A stretch of DNA of 64,000 nucleotides, taken from Scalesia atractyloides. Taxonomy: Eukaryota > Streptophyta > Magnoliopsida > Asterales > Asteraceae. The notes beneath the pieces are model-generated. The model searched no databases. It worked only from the letters and a program-made list of their open reading frames with translations, and was not told the DNA's origin. How positions within the stretch are numbered: position 1 is the stretch's first letter; every line of letters starts with the position of its first letter. Below are positions 22,355 through 33,282 of this stretch, piece by piece. A program made the translations under genes and the position numbers. The stretch spans positions 48,317,681-48,381,680 of the forward strand of contig CAMTDV010000007.1 of NCBI GenBank assembly GCA_947069175.1. The letters are read 5' to 3'.

Positions 22355-23740
22355 ATGTCTTCTAACCTCGCCCGTAGGAAGATGAGAGCAGGAAAAGCCC
22401 GCGAGCGCATGGCTGCCCTAATCGCTCAACAAATGGCTGCCGTGATACCCAACATTGTAATCCAAGTACAACAAGCGCTTACCGCTAATCCTGCCAATCA
22501 AGAAAATCAAAACGTTATCAACTCTCCCCCAACTACCACTAAATGCACCTACAAGCATTTCAAATCATGCGACCCTCCGAAATACGAAGGGACTGAAGGT
22601 GTCACCGCTCTCCTCCATTGGTTTGAAGAAATGGAGAACACTTTTCTAAATTGCGATTGCCCCGATGATCGCAAAGTGCGATATGCTACCGGTCGTTTAT
22701 ATGGAATAGCACTTACTTGGTGGAATACAGAGAAGGCCAAACGAGGTGTTGAAGATGCTATGACTTTAACTTGGAATGAATTAAAGGAAATCATGACCAG
22801 ACGATTTTGCCCAAGGAGCGAAATCAAGAAATTAGAAGATGAGTTCTATTTGTTGAAGCAAAAGGAAGCCGACCACACCACGTACAACAAAAGATTCCTC
22901 GAGTTACATCAAATGGTTCCCAACATGTTCACTCCCCTCTACCGTTTGATCGAGCACTACATTCGAGGTCTTCCGTCAAAGATTCAAGACTCTGTAATAA
23001 GTACCACGCCTACAACTTTGGAAGCAGCAATGGAGTTAGCTACAGAGCTCACCGAGAACCGAATCCGGAACAAAGACTTCAAGGAGGAGAAGAAGAAGGA
23101 TAAAGCATCGACTGAAACCTCCGACTACACCCAAACCGAATCCCCTTCTCAACCCAATTCTAAGAGAAAAAGAGACGGGCAACTTTTCGCTGCTATCCAA
23201 CGAAATCAACCAATTTCACACGCCATACCCATCCAAGCTATCCCAATCACTCAAGTGGCACCCAACTCAACTTACCCAAATAATAAACCATACCTTGGAC
23301 CTCACCCTCGATGCAACAACTGTTTTTATCACCATCCCCTTACTTTACCTTGTCGACTATGTGCAACTTGTGGACGCTATGGTCATTTGAGCAAGGTTTG
23401 CCGCACCTTTCAAAACCAAATCTCTCCCCCTACTCAAAACATGGTCCAAACCTATCAACAACCCCAATACCCCATGTTCCCATATGTTCGAGCTTGTTTC
23501 AATTGTGGCGACCCTACCCACTTTAGAAACACGTGCCCTCGATTGGTTAACATCATAAACGCTCAAGCCCAATCAAACCCAGTTAACCAAGTAAACCAAG
23601 AAAACCCAACCACTAGGCCACCAGCAAGAGGAAGAGTCTTCAACATCAACGCCAATCCTGTCGAAGATATTGACGGCTCAAACGAAGATACTCAACTAGT
23701 CCTCTTCACCGAAAATCCAGATTCAACTCCAATCCTTTAG
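22355..23740 (+). CDS. gag: Intact Ty3/gypsy gag of non-autonomous element D (461 aa)
   Basis: An uninterrupted 461-codon gag, the only long intact coding region of the window. Residues 1-60 are basic then asparagine- and glutamine-rich. The capsid-like domain spans about 65-235 (KHFKSCDPPKYEGTEGVTAL; TWWNTEKAKRGVEDAMTLTW; TRRFCPRSEIKKLEDEF). A lysine-rich linker follows (DFKEEKKKDK). Zinc knuckles are at 336-349 (CATCGRYGHLSKVC) and 381-394 (CFNCGDPTHFRNTC), both CX2CX4HX4C. From about residue 436 the sequence leaves the gag-protease path seen in element A and ends in an unrelated acidic tail (VEDIDGSNEDTQLVLFTENP) with a natural stop. No protease, RT or integrase follows. The protein would assemble particles and bind RNA, with enzymes supplied by a related element. 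The start at ATG 22355 directly follows the conserved leader. Confidence 0.9.
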   Translation: MSSNLARRKMRAGKARERMAALIAQQMAAVIPNIVIQVQQALTANPANQENQNVINSPPTTTKCTYKHFKSCDPPKYEGTEGVTALLHWFEEMENTFLNCDCPDDRKVRYATGRLYGIALTWWNTEKAKRGVEDAMTLTWNELKEIMTRRFCPRSEIKKLEDEFYLLKQKEADHTTYNKRFLELHQMVPNMFTPLYRLIEHYIRGLPSKIQDSVISTTPTTLEAAMELATELTENRIRNKDFKEEKKKDKASTETSDYTQTESPSQPNSKRKRDGQLFAAIQRNQPISHAIPIQAIPITQVAPNSTYPNNKPYLGPHPRCNNCFYHHPLTLPCRLCATCGRYGHLSKVCRTFQNQISPPTQNMVQTYQQPQYPMFPYVRACFNCGDPTHFRNTCPRLVNIINAQAQSNPVNQVNQENPTTRPPARGRVFNINANPVEDIDGSNEDTQLVLFTENPDSTPIL

Positions 23741-25804
23741 TTTTATGTTTTTCTTTATGTTTTAGAATCACATAGAACCAATCATAACTTAAGGATAAAG
23801 CCAATGAAACTTTGACAAGAATATGGTGGATACGCCGCTGGTACTTCCTATATATAAGTATTCTTGTCAAAGGATCAGAAGCATTATCTGGCGGTTATGA
23901 GAGGTTCCATGTGTAAACTGTTTGAGTAATTATTGTTTATTATTTTCAGTACATGCAATTTCATAGGCCGCCGCTCCCCATTACATTATGAGCGTTGAGC
24001 ATGTTCCCCATTTCATTATGAGCGTGAACCCGGCTTGCCCACATACGATCGGCTCCGTTTAATTGAGCCTTGATCGCACAGACATTTTCATTTTCAGTAC
24101 ATGCAATACGATCGGCTCCATTTGATTGAGCCTTGATCGCACAAACATTTTCATTATCAGTATCTTGTGGTTGTTGTGTTTGTTGTAGAGTCACATAGAA
24201 CTATCATAACTTGCGGGTAAAGTCACTGAGAATTTGACTAGAATATGGTGGATACGCCGCTGGTACTTCCTATATATAAGTATTCTTATCAAAGGATCGG
24301 AGGCATTATCAGGCGGTTATGAGAGGTTCCATGTATAGGCTGTTTGTGTGATTATTGTTTAGATTAAATTTATTATTTTCAGTACATGCAATACGATCGG
24401 CTCCGTTTGATTGAGCCTTGATCGCACAGACATTTTCATTTTCAGTATATGCAATACGATCGGCTCCGTTTGATTGAGCCTTGATCGCACAGACATTTTC
24501 ATTATCAGTATCTTGCGGTTGTTGTGTTTGCTGTAGAGTCACATAGAACTATCATAACTTGCGGATAAAGTCAATGAGAATTTGACGAGAATATGGTGGA
24601 TACGCCGCTGGTACTTCCTATATATAAGTATTCTTGTCAAAGGATCGGAGGCATTATCAGGCGGTTATGAGAGGTTCCATGTATAAGCTGTTGTGTGATT
24701 GTTGTTTAGATTAAATTTATTATTTTCAGTACATGCAATACGATCGGCTCCGCTTGATTGAGCCTTGATCGCACAGACATTTTCATTTTCAGTACATGCA
24801 ATACGATCGGCTCCGTTTGATTGAGCCTTGATCGCACAGACATTTTTTCATTTTCAGTATTTTTGTGTTTGTTGTATTGGTTGTAGAGTCACATAGGACT
24901 AATCATAATTCACTGATAAAACCAATGAAAATTTGACGAGAATATGGTGGATACGCCGCTGGTACTTCCTATATATAAGTATTCTTGCCAAAGGATCAGA
25001 GGCATTGTCAGACGGTTATGAGAAGTTCTATGTAGGATTTAGTAGTTTCTTGGTAACTAATTATAACTTGCGGATAAAACCAACGAAAATTTGACAAGAA
25101 TATGGTGGATACGCCGCTGGTACTTCCTATATATAAGTATTCTTGCCAAAGGATCAGAGGCATTATCAGGCAGTTATGAGAAGTTCCATGTAGGATTTAG
25201 TATTGTCTTGGTTGAAATTTGTGTTACATTCATATCATCTCGCTATTTAAAGAAATTGGACTGTGTTCTATTTCTACATAAACTAACCCTCCATCATAAC
25301 AAACGAGAGAGAAACTGTCACCATTCAAACATATATGCTATCAGAATGTGGATTCAAATATTGGTTGTTGTGTTATTTATGTTCTAGAGTTACATCATAG
25401 AACCAATCATAACTTACTGATAAAACCAATGAAAATTTGACAAGAATATGGTGGATACGCCGCTGGTACTTCCTATATATAAGTATTCTTTTCAAAGGAT
25501 CAGAGGTATTGTTAGATGGTTATGAGAAGTTCCATGTAGGTTGTAGTATTAGAAGTTTTGCTTTAGGATATAACCATATCCTTCCAAACATATCCAAACT
25601 CTTATGTATGATATCATAGTTAGCGAATCAATTCTGCTTATCAATATTTTTACAGTAGGCAACGAAAAGCGATTCCTATAATAGGGTACTTAACCCTTAC
25701 AAGGGACGTTACCGCCTCAAACAAAAACTTAAACCCTTACTTTTCAAAGTATGTAACTGTCAAACTAAACATCATTATTCTTTTAGTCAAATATATCACT
25801 ACTT
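23741..25804 (+). repeat. Repeat array replacing pol in element D
   Basis: Two interleaved repeat types fill the space between gag and the polypurine tract. The first is a ~142-base foldback unit, six copies at about 23770-23912, 24193-24334, 24541-24682, 24891-25033, 25051-25191 and 25392-25536. The second is a 63-base unit with a GATCGGCTC/GAGCC-GATC hairpin, in pairs at about 24048-24150, 24391-24515 and 24740-24850. The rest (25540-25800) shows no gene. Minus-strand ORFs across the 63-base units are by-products of the repeats. Confidence 0.85.
23770..23912. repeat. Foldback hairpin unit 1 of the element D array
   Basis: The two 54-base arms pair at 40 of 54 positions without gaps. The inner 14 bases (TTTGACAAGAATA side) match perfectly. 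The loop of about 35 bases contains GGATACGCCGCTGGTACTTC and a TATATATAAG stretch. The other five copies keep the same layout. Confidence 0.75.
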
Positions 25805-25841
25805 AAATTTCGGGACGAAATTTCTAAAAAGCAGGGGATAC
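25805..25841 (+). promoter_or_regulatory. Stem-loop and polypurine tract, element D
   Basis: The stem-loop AAATTTCGGGACGAAATTT (25805-25823) and the purine tract with GCAGGGGATAC end directly at the LTR start TGTAACATCC at 25842, as in element A. Confidence 0.75.
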
Positions 25842-26027
25842 TGTAACATCCGTCAAAAAACGGATTTTACCAAACCCGCTCCGTTTATTAACCGAACAAT
25901 CAGTTTAAAATTTCGTGGCGTATTTAATGCCCAAATTAATTTTAAACGATACATAATTAATTATTATATTGGAATATATAATTTGTTTTTGAAAAATTGT
26001 TAAAAATAATGAAATAAAAATAAAATG

Positions 26028-26110
26028 GCATTGCCGGGTTTCGAACCCGGGTCAGTCAGCCGGGTCAACGACTTAACACCCACACACTCAACCACTGCGC
26101 CACTTGTATT
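26028..26110 (-). repeat. Minus-strand tRNA-like unit in D 3' LTR
   Basis: The minus strand reads TGGCGCAGTGG (box A consensus) and GGGTTCGAAACCC (box B consensus) about 45 bases apart. It is homologous to 6579-6651. A complete cloverleaf is not evident. Confidence 0.65.
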
Positions 26111-26362
26111 CCTTGTTAATTAATGGAAACAATTAATACATATTATCATTCTCGAATTCAAAATCGGCGCGCCCAAATGCAGTCGTCGGAAATCCCAGCG
26201 ATCTCGCGAGATTGGACGGTTACTTCAGTTATAACGTAAACCTTAAACACTGCATCGATTATAACCGACGCCCGAACCCGCGACACAAGCTATAACCGCC
26301 GGAAAACGTAATGACTTTGAATCAAACCTGAAATCCGACTCTATTCATCTCGATTCCTGCCC

Positions 26363-26370
26363 TATAAATA
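26363..26370 (+). promoter_or_regulatory. LTR TATA box, element D
   Basis: GCCCTATAAATACC sits about 520 bases into the LTR, before a CGCCGG-rich presumed R region. This position is missing from the truncated 5' LTR, so the 5' copy of D has probably lost its pol II promoter. Confidence 0.75.
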
Positions 26371-26803
26371 CCTCCTCGAACCTCTGCAAGCTTTTTCGCT
26401 CAAAACCGCACCTTTACCCGACGTAATTCCATTCGCCGGAAAACTTCTGCACATCGCCGGAAAACCGAACCTTTCACTTCTGAGCCTTACTGAACCCCCT
26501 GAGCTTATACCGAAGTCACCCACATCCTTTTCAAACTTGCTGAAGACTCTCTGCTGCAAGACACACGACGCCGGAATCTTTTGCTGTCACCGGAGTTCTG
26601 CCGGAGAAACAGAGGAGTCCAGTCGGTATACCTTACGCTTAAATCCTTCATTCTTTTTATTTAATCTCACATGTAATTAACCACCAGACACTAATGATCA
26701 TGATTAAAACTTCGAACCAGTCAGTCATCGTTTCTGGTTAAGACTGACGAAGAAGACGAAGTTTCGGTAACATATAAGTTTAATTTAAATCAAGAAATAA
26801 CTT

Positions 26804-27388
26804 GGGTTAGACACACAGTCCAGCGGTGGACTGTGTGCACATTAAACACGTAAACGTCTCGAGTTCGAATCTTGTTCCGCGCACCATCGCCCTAATAAAA
26901 ATGTTCTTTTTTTAACCGAACCGGAGTCAAGGCGCAAAATGTTAAGTTTAAAAAAAACCGGAATAATAACCAAGATAGACACAAAGTCCAGCAGTGGACT
27001 GTGTGCGCATTGAAAACACAGGTCACGAGTTCGAGTCCGGACTACCGCACCGGTCCGGACAATTATCAAACTTTTTATTTAAGTCAGAAATGAAAATACT
27101 TAGTTTGTATTTAAGTATAATAAAAATCAGTTTATTTAACAAGTTGGACACAGTCCAGCGGTGGACTGTGTGTTAACATAAACCACAGGTCCCGGGTTCG
27201 AGACCTGTGGAGCGCACCGAGTCACTGATTAAAATCTTTTTAGAAATAAGTTGATTTTCGGATTAATCTAATTAATATATAAATATAATTAAAAACAGAA
27301 ATATTTCGGGTTAGACACGTATCTCAGTTGGTAGAGCTGCGTGCACGCGTACGGGAGGTCTCGGGTTCGAGCCTCACTTAGCGAACAC
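26804..27388 (+). repeat. Four tandem tRNA-like units in D 3' LTR
   Basis: Same arrangement as 19918-20502. Small changes affect the stems: one mismatch in unit 2 (CACAAAGTCC), a CA deletion in unit 3 and a TAGCTC to TATCTC change in unit 4. Confidence 0.75.
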
Positions 27389-28467
27389 ATACATGCATAC
27401 GAACCGGTCAAAGTCAACAGTCAATGGTCAACGGTCAACGGTCAAAAAAGTAAACTTTTTTTATTATTTTTATTTATTTATTTTAATTAAAAATCAATTA
27501 AAAATACTTAAAAATAACATTTTTAAGGTTAGAAAATAGCCTTAAACTCACAAAAATACACCCAACAATCCTAGTAAAATGGATTAATAAAATCCGTTTA
27601 CTTACCGAACCATAATGCTATTTATCTAGGTTAATTTCACTCGTGGTTAAAACCACATCGCGTGCATTCAACATCATCAACCGAACGCACCCACTATGAG
27701 TGAATCTTACAACTCCCCCTTTTTAATTACACATTTTGGGGTGTGTCATATGTCACAAAATAATTAACTCGTTTATTTAAACTTGTGCCATACCATATTG
27801 TGATCTAAACTTAGATTGTTTATATTGTTGTGGTTATGTATTTCATTTTGTCAACTTATATGAAAGTCATTCATTAAGCCCATCAGTTCCTCGTGGGAGA
27901 CGAGTTGAGCAACGTGTGCCTCAAAACAAATCCATTATTGTTCATGTGTGTATTATTGAGTTTATATTGTTTGTAGTTATGTATTTTATATTGTCAAGTT
28001 TATGCAATTCATTCATTAGGCCCATCAGTTCCTCGTGAGAGACGAGTTGAGCAACGCGTGCCTCTAAACGATCCATTATTGTTCATGTGTGTATTGTTTA
28101 TTATTAAATTGATTGGTGAATAAGTTTACATCTATTTTTACTCATGTGTGGTTGTGCACTTATTTTATAATCAATTAAATAAACTTGTTCAAATGTTTTC
28201 CATAGGATTCACTCGCCAACTTTTTGTTGATCCAAAAACCCTTTTTACACATGATACAGGTGAACAGGATGAAGCAAGGAAAACATAGGAAATGCCTTAG
28301 AAGAAAACAATGAAGCCTAGATTGATATTTAGGACATGTTGTAATATTGATTGTAATTTTCCATTAAAGTGTATTAATGAATATGAAACGTTAAAATAAA
28401 TGTCATGGGCTTTGATGATAACCCAGTCATGCCCCTATCACCTTTTCCGCTGCGGGTCAGGGTGTGA

Positions 28468-29974
28468 GAAAAAAAGAGGTTCAATTCTTTGGTCATGTCG
28501 TCATCGAACTTGGTATTCACGTCGACCCTGCAAAATCGAAGCTGTGAAGAATTGGATCACTCCTAAGCCTCTGTCCGAAATTCGTTCGTTCCTCGGTTTA
28601 GTTGGTTACTATCGTCGCTTCATTTTGAACTTTTCCAAGATCGTCGTTCCTCTCACCTCCTTGATTCAAAAGGATAAACCTTTTGTTTGGGGTTCCTAAT
28701 AAGAGGAGTCTTTTCAAACGCTTAAGGACATTCTTTGCAATGCTCATATCCTAGCCCTTCCCGATGATAACGACGAGTCCGTCGTGTATTGCGATGCCTC
28801 TAATCAAGGTCTTGGTTGTGTCCTCATGCAACAACAAGGTTATTGCGTACGCTTCGAGACAAGGTTATTGTGTACGCTTCGAAACTACTCAAAAGTCATG
28901 AGAAAAACTATACTACCCACGATCTTGAACTTGGTGTAGTTGTTTTTGCATTAAAGATTTGGCAGCACTACCTTTATGGTGCAAAGTGTGTGGTCTTCAC
29001 CGACCATAAGATCCTTCAACACATCTTTGACCAAAAAGAACTCAACATGCGTTAACATCGATGGGTATAGTTGCTCAACGACTACGATTTCGCTACCATC
29101 CTTGTAAAGCAAATATCGTGGCCGATGCTCTTAGTCGTAAAGCTCATGTGAAGAGTGTTGGTTGTTTTCAAATTTTAAATAACCTTCGTGAACGCATTCG
29201 TGACGCACAATGCTCGTCTGTTAACGAGAATAATGTGTACAACGAGATGAATTGAGGTGTGGTGTTGAAGATCAACTCGTATCCAAAGCTGATGGTATCC
29301 TTTACTATCTCGATTGTGCCTGGATTCCAAACCATGACAACCTTCGTGACTTCTTAATGCAAGAAGGTCACAAATCCCGATATTCTATTCATCCTGGAGC
29401 TAACATGGTGTATCAAGACCTTCGTATGTCTTACTGGTGGCCTAGTATGAAGAAAGATATCGCCTCTAACGTCTTGAGATGCCTTACTTGTTCCAAGGTA
29501 AAGGTCGAACATCAATGTCCCTATAGCTTACTCGAACAACAATAAATCCCTGTTTGGAAATGGGAGAGTATAGCTATGGATTTCATCACTAAACTTCCTC
29601 GTACTTCTTCTACTCACGATAGCATCTGGGTCATCATTGACCGTTTGACCAAATCTGCTCACTTCCTCCCCATTCGTGAAGGCTACAAAGTCGAGAAATT
29701 GGCTCGTATATACCCAGATGAAGTCATCTATCGTCATGGTATTCCCATTGACATAATTTCTGACCTTGATGGTCGTTTCACCTCACGTCTTTGATAAACT
29801 TTTTAGAAAGCTCTAGGTACTCATCTTAATCTTAGTACCGCTTTCCATCCTCAATCTGACGGTCAAACCGAGTGTACCATCCAAACTCTAGAGGATATGA
29901 TTCATTCTTGCGTAATTGATTTTGGTGGCAACTGGGATATGCACTTGCCTTTGATCGAATTCTCGTACAATGAC
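28468..29974 (+). pseudogene. pol: Ty3/gypsy pol fragment E (RT end, RNase H, integrase)
   Basis: It starts in the RT thumb (EVQFFGHV-like, then FLGLVGYYRRF). The RNase H (THDLELGVVVFALKIWQHYL) and integrase follow, with the zinc cysteines CLTCSKVK, the core stretches MDFITKLPRT and SDLDGRFTS, and the distal TIQTLEDMI-like segment. The fragment stops in FSYND just before the element F LTR. Stops and frameshifts are frequent. A 25-base direct duplication (28836-28860 and 28861-28885) shifts the frame inside RNase H. No gag, protease or LTR of its own is present. It belongs to the same broad gypsy group as A, F and G but is none of them. Confidence 0.85.
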
Positions 29975-30877
29975 TGTGACAAATAGCAAATAACCGGTAA
30001 TTCCGTACAATTTAATCACTATTTTTATTTTAAAATCTCATGCATATTGTTGTAATTTAATTGTGTAACTGAGTCGTACGTCATATCCTAAGGATTAGGG
30101 TAAATAAATCAGATCATAATATATACTGGTTTCCGTTACGACGCGGAACAAACCAATCAATACCCTAAAAGTGTTGGTAGAAAGTGTTGGGCGCAATATT
30201 TGCGGTGGCACTATTTGTGTCGGCAAAACCGCTAAAACGAATCAGAACAACGAATAATAGTATGTTAATACCATACCCGAGTCCATATATAAATAAAAAA
30301 CTTATTTGAGATCAACCATTACAATAATACATAACTTTCGGTACAACGCCTAAATTGCAAAATTGGTGGTCGACCAAAAAGGCGACAAATGTTAGTTTGT
30401 CCGCAATACTAATTCGGTGGATTCCGGATGTCAGGATAATAATAAAACAATGTTAATCATCCTAAAACAATGTGAGAATAGCATAAATATATGGGCAAGG
30501 CCCAATTGTATAAACTATATGGACAAAGCCCAAAAACATATAAATTACATGGGCTAGGCCCAAAGATATAAATTACATGGGCTAGCCCTAAGACATAAAT
30601 TACATGGGCTAGGCCCAATGACATGAAAACATGGGCTAGGCCCAACGACATGAATTACATGGGCTAGGCCCAATGACACGAAAACATGGGCTAGGCCCAA
30701 TGACAAGAATAACATGGGCTAGGCCCAATGATACAAAAACATGGGCTAGGCCTAGTGAATGACATGAATTACATGGGCTAGGCCCAATGGCATGAAAACA
30801 TGGGCAAGGCTCAATGACATAGATGACATGGGCAAGGCCCAATGACACGCGTGCAAGGCACGAGGACATGTGATAAC

Positions 30878-30932
<55 letters not shown>

Positions 30933-31964
30933 ATATTTGAGAAATATATATAACAAAATCAATCTAACAAACAAACTACCAACACTATGATAACATCAAA
31001 AGTTGTTCTATCGTAACAAAGAAATACATAACAAGAATTTAAGATGAGCAACGAGTACAAGGTCCATTGAGGCCTAGGTGTCTAATAAACTCGCTATACA
31101 TGTAGGGTACACTCATGTATGGACACCGACCGTGATTAGTACGACGTACGGAAAGCAAAGCTGTGAGTTCATGTCCCTCCTTTAAATTATTTCAATAAAT
31201 AAATGTCATAACAAATATTATGTTAGCTATGGGTTTAGTTGATAACACAATCATTTGTGCGTAAGTAGGATGATGACAATAGTAACCATTAATCACATAG
31301 TGACCAAGGTGCAAAAGAAGTAGATCTATTGAGTTTGAGACCCGCTCCACTCCTGGTTGGTATACCCTTCGGAGTGCTTTTGTGATCCCAATTTGTCAAA
31401 GTTGTCTCGGTTTGGTTACTTACTTATGTCACATATATGACAGGGTGCTCGCGACACACTGATAGATCCTTAAAACACCATGATACTAATAGCATACTCG
31501 GATTTCATTACAGGATTTCAAGAATGACATTTTTATACGAAAACATTAACTACATGAACTCGCCAACTTTATGTTGACTTTTAAAATTACATGTATTTCA
31601 GGATGCAAGACATGAGCTGGTGATATGATTCGGGTTATGGGAAAATGTCAAGACAACGATGTGCCATGTTTTGGAGGGTTTGCCTTTTATATCCCAACTT
31701 CGTATGGGTATATAGGAGTCAAAACCTCATTACGTAGTAACGATGAAAACAATATCTTATTTTGAAGTAATATATGTTGACTTATGTTTATGATGACAAG
31801 TTGAAACATATAACAACATGAAATCACTTTTGGATGGTTGTATTTATGGAATGATACTTATTAATAGTTTGGCATCATTGTTAATTTATATTGTTTAGTA
31901 AATTGGATGCAATGATTACCTAATAGTCACACACTTGCGCTTCTGCTACGACCAGGGTGTGATA
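29975..31964 (+). repeat. Element F first LTR (1990 bp)
   Basis: It starts TGTGACAAATAGC and ends GGGTGTGATA, followed by a primer site. It pairs with the LTR at 50353-52325. It contains a TGGGCTAGGCCCA array (30480-30850), a TA microsatellite (about 30881-30943) and splice-like signals at 31163 and 31600. Confidence 0.88.
30480..30850 (+). repeat. TGGGCTAGGCCCA palindromic tandem array in F LTR
   Basis: Roughly a dozen units of about 27-30 bases, each with the near-palindrome TGGGCTAGGCCCA and an ATGACATGAA-like spacer. The other F LTR has a shorter version at 50866-51175. Copy number differs between the two LTRs. Confidence 0.85.
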
Positions 31965-31967
31965 GGT

Positions 31968-31979
31968 TGGTATCAGAGC
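31968..31979 (+). promoter_or_regulatory. Primer binding site, element F
   Basis: TGGTATCAGAGC follows the LTR by three bases and is the tRNA-Met-type site. The leader 31980-32337 carries no gene. Confidence 0.88.
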
Positions 31980-32337
31980 TCCGATTGTAGTGAACTGGGG
32001 TTATTAAAGTTTGGTCTACAATCACCGAGGGCTCACACATGAAAACAAAGTGTAAAAATAACAAAAATGTTTTCGGAATTATGACAAAATAACAAAAAGG
32101 TTTTCCTTGTGTCACGATAACATGAGGATCTATCACACTAGCTCAACTATAAGTAACGAGCAAGGATCAATACATGATTAGTCAATAATGGATAGACACG
32201 AAACATTAAGATTACACGTGAAAACAAAAGAGAACAAGTCTTACATGAGAAGTGGCTATTAATATAAAATATATCATAAGTAATAATAAATTAATAGCAT
32301 GTATATATATGCATTGTACGGATTATTTGCCAGGACT

Positions 32338-33282
32338 ATGTCTTCTTCTTCGAGTTACGAGGAGGATCCCATGGAGTATGTGTCCGACGATGGATACGAC
32401 CCGATGTTGAGGCCCTACCCATTGAGGATGGAGCCGACCATGAAGACCTCGATGTTCATCAGCCGCTTGCTCTTATTGATCCCATGGAGGATGATGTCCC
32501 ACAGGCAGACGGCATGCTAGCCGTTCCGCAGCCCCCACATGATGTTATTGTTTATGGCCATCCGCAGGGCGAGCATGCGATAGTACACCTGGCCGTACCT
32601 CTTGCCGTGGTACCTTGAGTTATTGATCTGGATGTTGACGATGATGATATACTAGTGTTCCATGTCGGTCATATGGAGGATGACCTCGGGGACGGCGAGG
32701 TCTTTGATGACATAGCTATACTTGAGATCCCACCCCTGTTATACAAGTCGTTGACATCTCTTCATCCTCAGATGCCACCCAGAGTGAGCATATGCATACG
32801 ATTCCTCTTCTGCCGCCCCAGATACGCCTGTATCGATGTATTCACCCCATGCAGCCACACTGGCCCATGTTAGCTCATTTCCAGCTAGTACCCCGGCCCA
32901 TGGACCCGTTCCATATGCTGGACCCACTCCCTACTCTGGACTAGCCCGACATTATTCACTGAGTGGTACCCCACGCGCCCTTGAGCAGCCACCCCCATTT
33001 TTCTCTAGGAGGTCTACCTACCATCCCGTTTACAACCCATTTGCAGCTGGACCTTTCCACATGGCAGGACCTTCTTTCTGGGCTGGACCGCCACCCATGC
33101 ATGCTACACGCCCCATACCACCTATTGCAGGTATGTCTACCCCGATGCCCCCACCGGGTATGAGCCCTTCTGACCCCTATCTCCCCTCACACTTCCCTCT
33201 GATTCCTATGGAGGAGAGAGTGACTTCGCATGACCTTCAGCTCTCTTTGATCTTTCGAAGGATCTGGGAGCTAGAGACCCAG
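32338..33282 (+). pseudogene. Extra ORF upstream of gag in element F, first part
   Basis: ATG 32338 opens an acidic reading (MSSSSSYEEDPMEYVSDDGY) that shifts frame near 32425 and breaks again before 32836. The last part (32836-33282) is proline-rich, with repeated PYAGPTPYSG and AGPSFWAGPPP-like segments, and ends ELETQ at the insertion site of element G. The frame resumes unbroken at 44923 beyond G. It lies between the primer site and the true gag start (45780), so it is a separate ORF and not gag. I do not recognise a domain or a function. Confidence 0.6.
33278..33282 (+). other. Target-site duplication of element G, left copy
   Basis: CCCAG stands directly before the G LTR start and again at 44918-44922 directly after its end. 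Five bases is the usual length for Ty3/gypsy. Confidence 0.9.

Larger units (their letters stand above)
25842..28467 (+). repeat. Element D 3' LTR
   Basis: About 2.63 kb, starting TGTAACATCC and ending GGGTGTGA at 28467, where the terminal CA is lost and pol fragment E begins. It carries a minus-strand tRNA-like unit at 26028-26110, a TATA box at 26363-26370 and four plus-strand tRNA-like units at about 26804, 26972, 27141 and 27308. Differences from the 5' LTR include a two-base loss in unit 3. Confidence 0.88.

Noticed and set aside
23961..24542. Minus-strand repeat protein (ENVCAIKAQSNGADRI units)
   Set aside because: The 63-base unit length is divisible by three, so any open frame repeats. 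There is no start context and no support beyond the DNA repeat.
30480..30850. CRISPR-like array of palindromic repeats
   Set aside because: The spacers are also repeated and very short, the setting is a plant LTR, and no cas genes exist. It is a tandem repeat.
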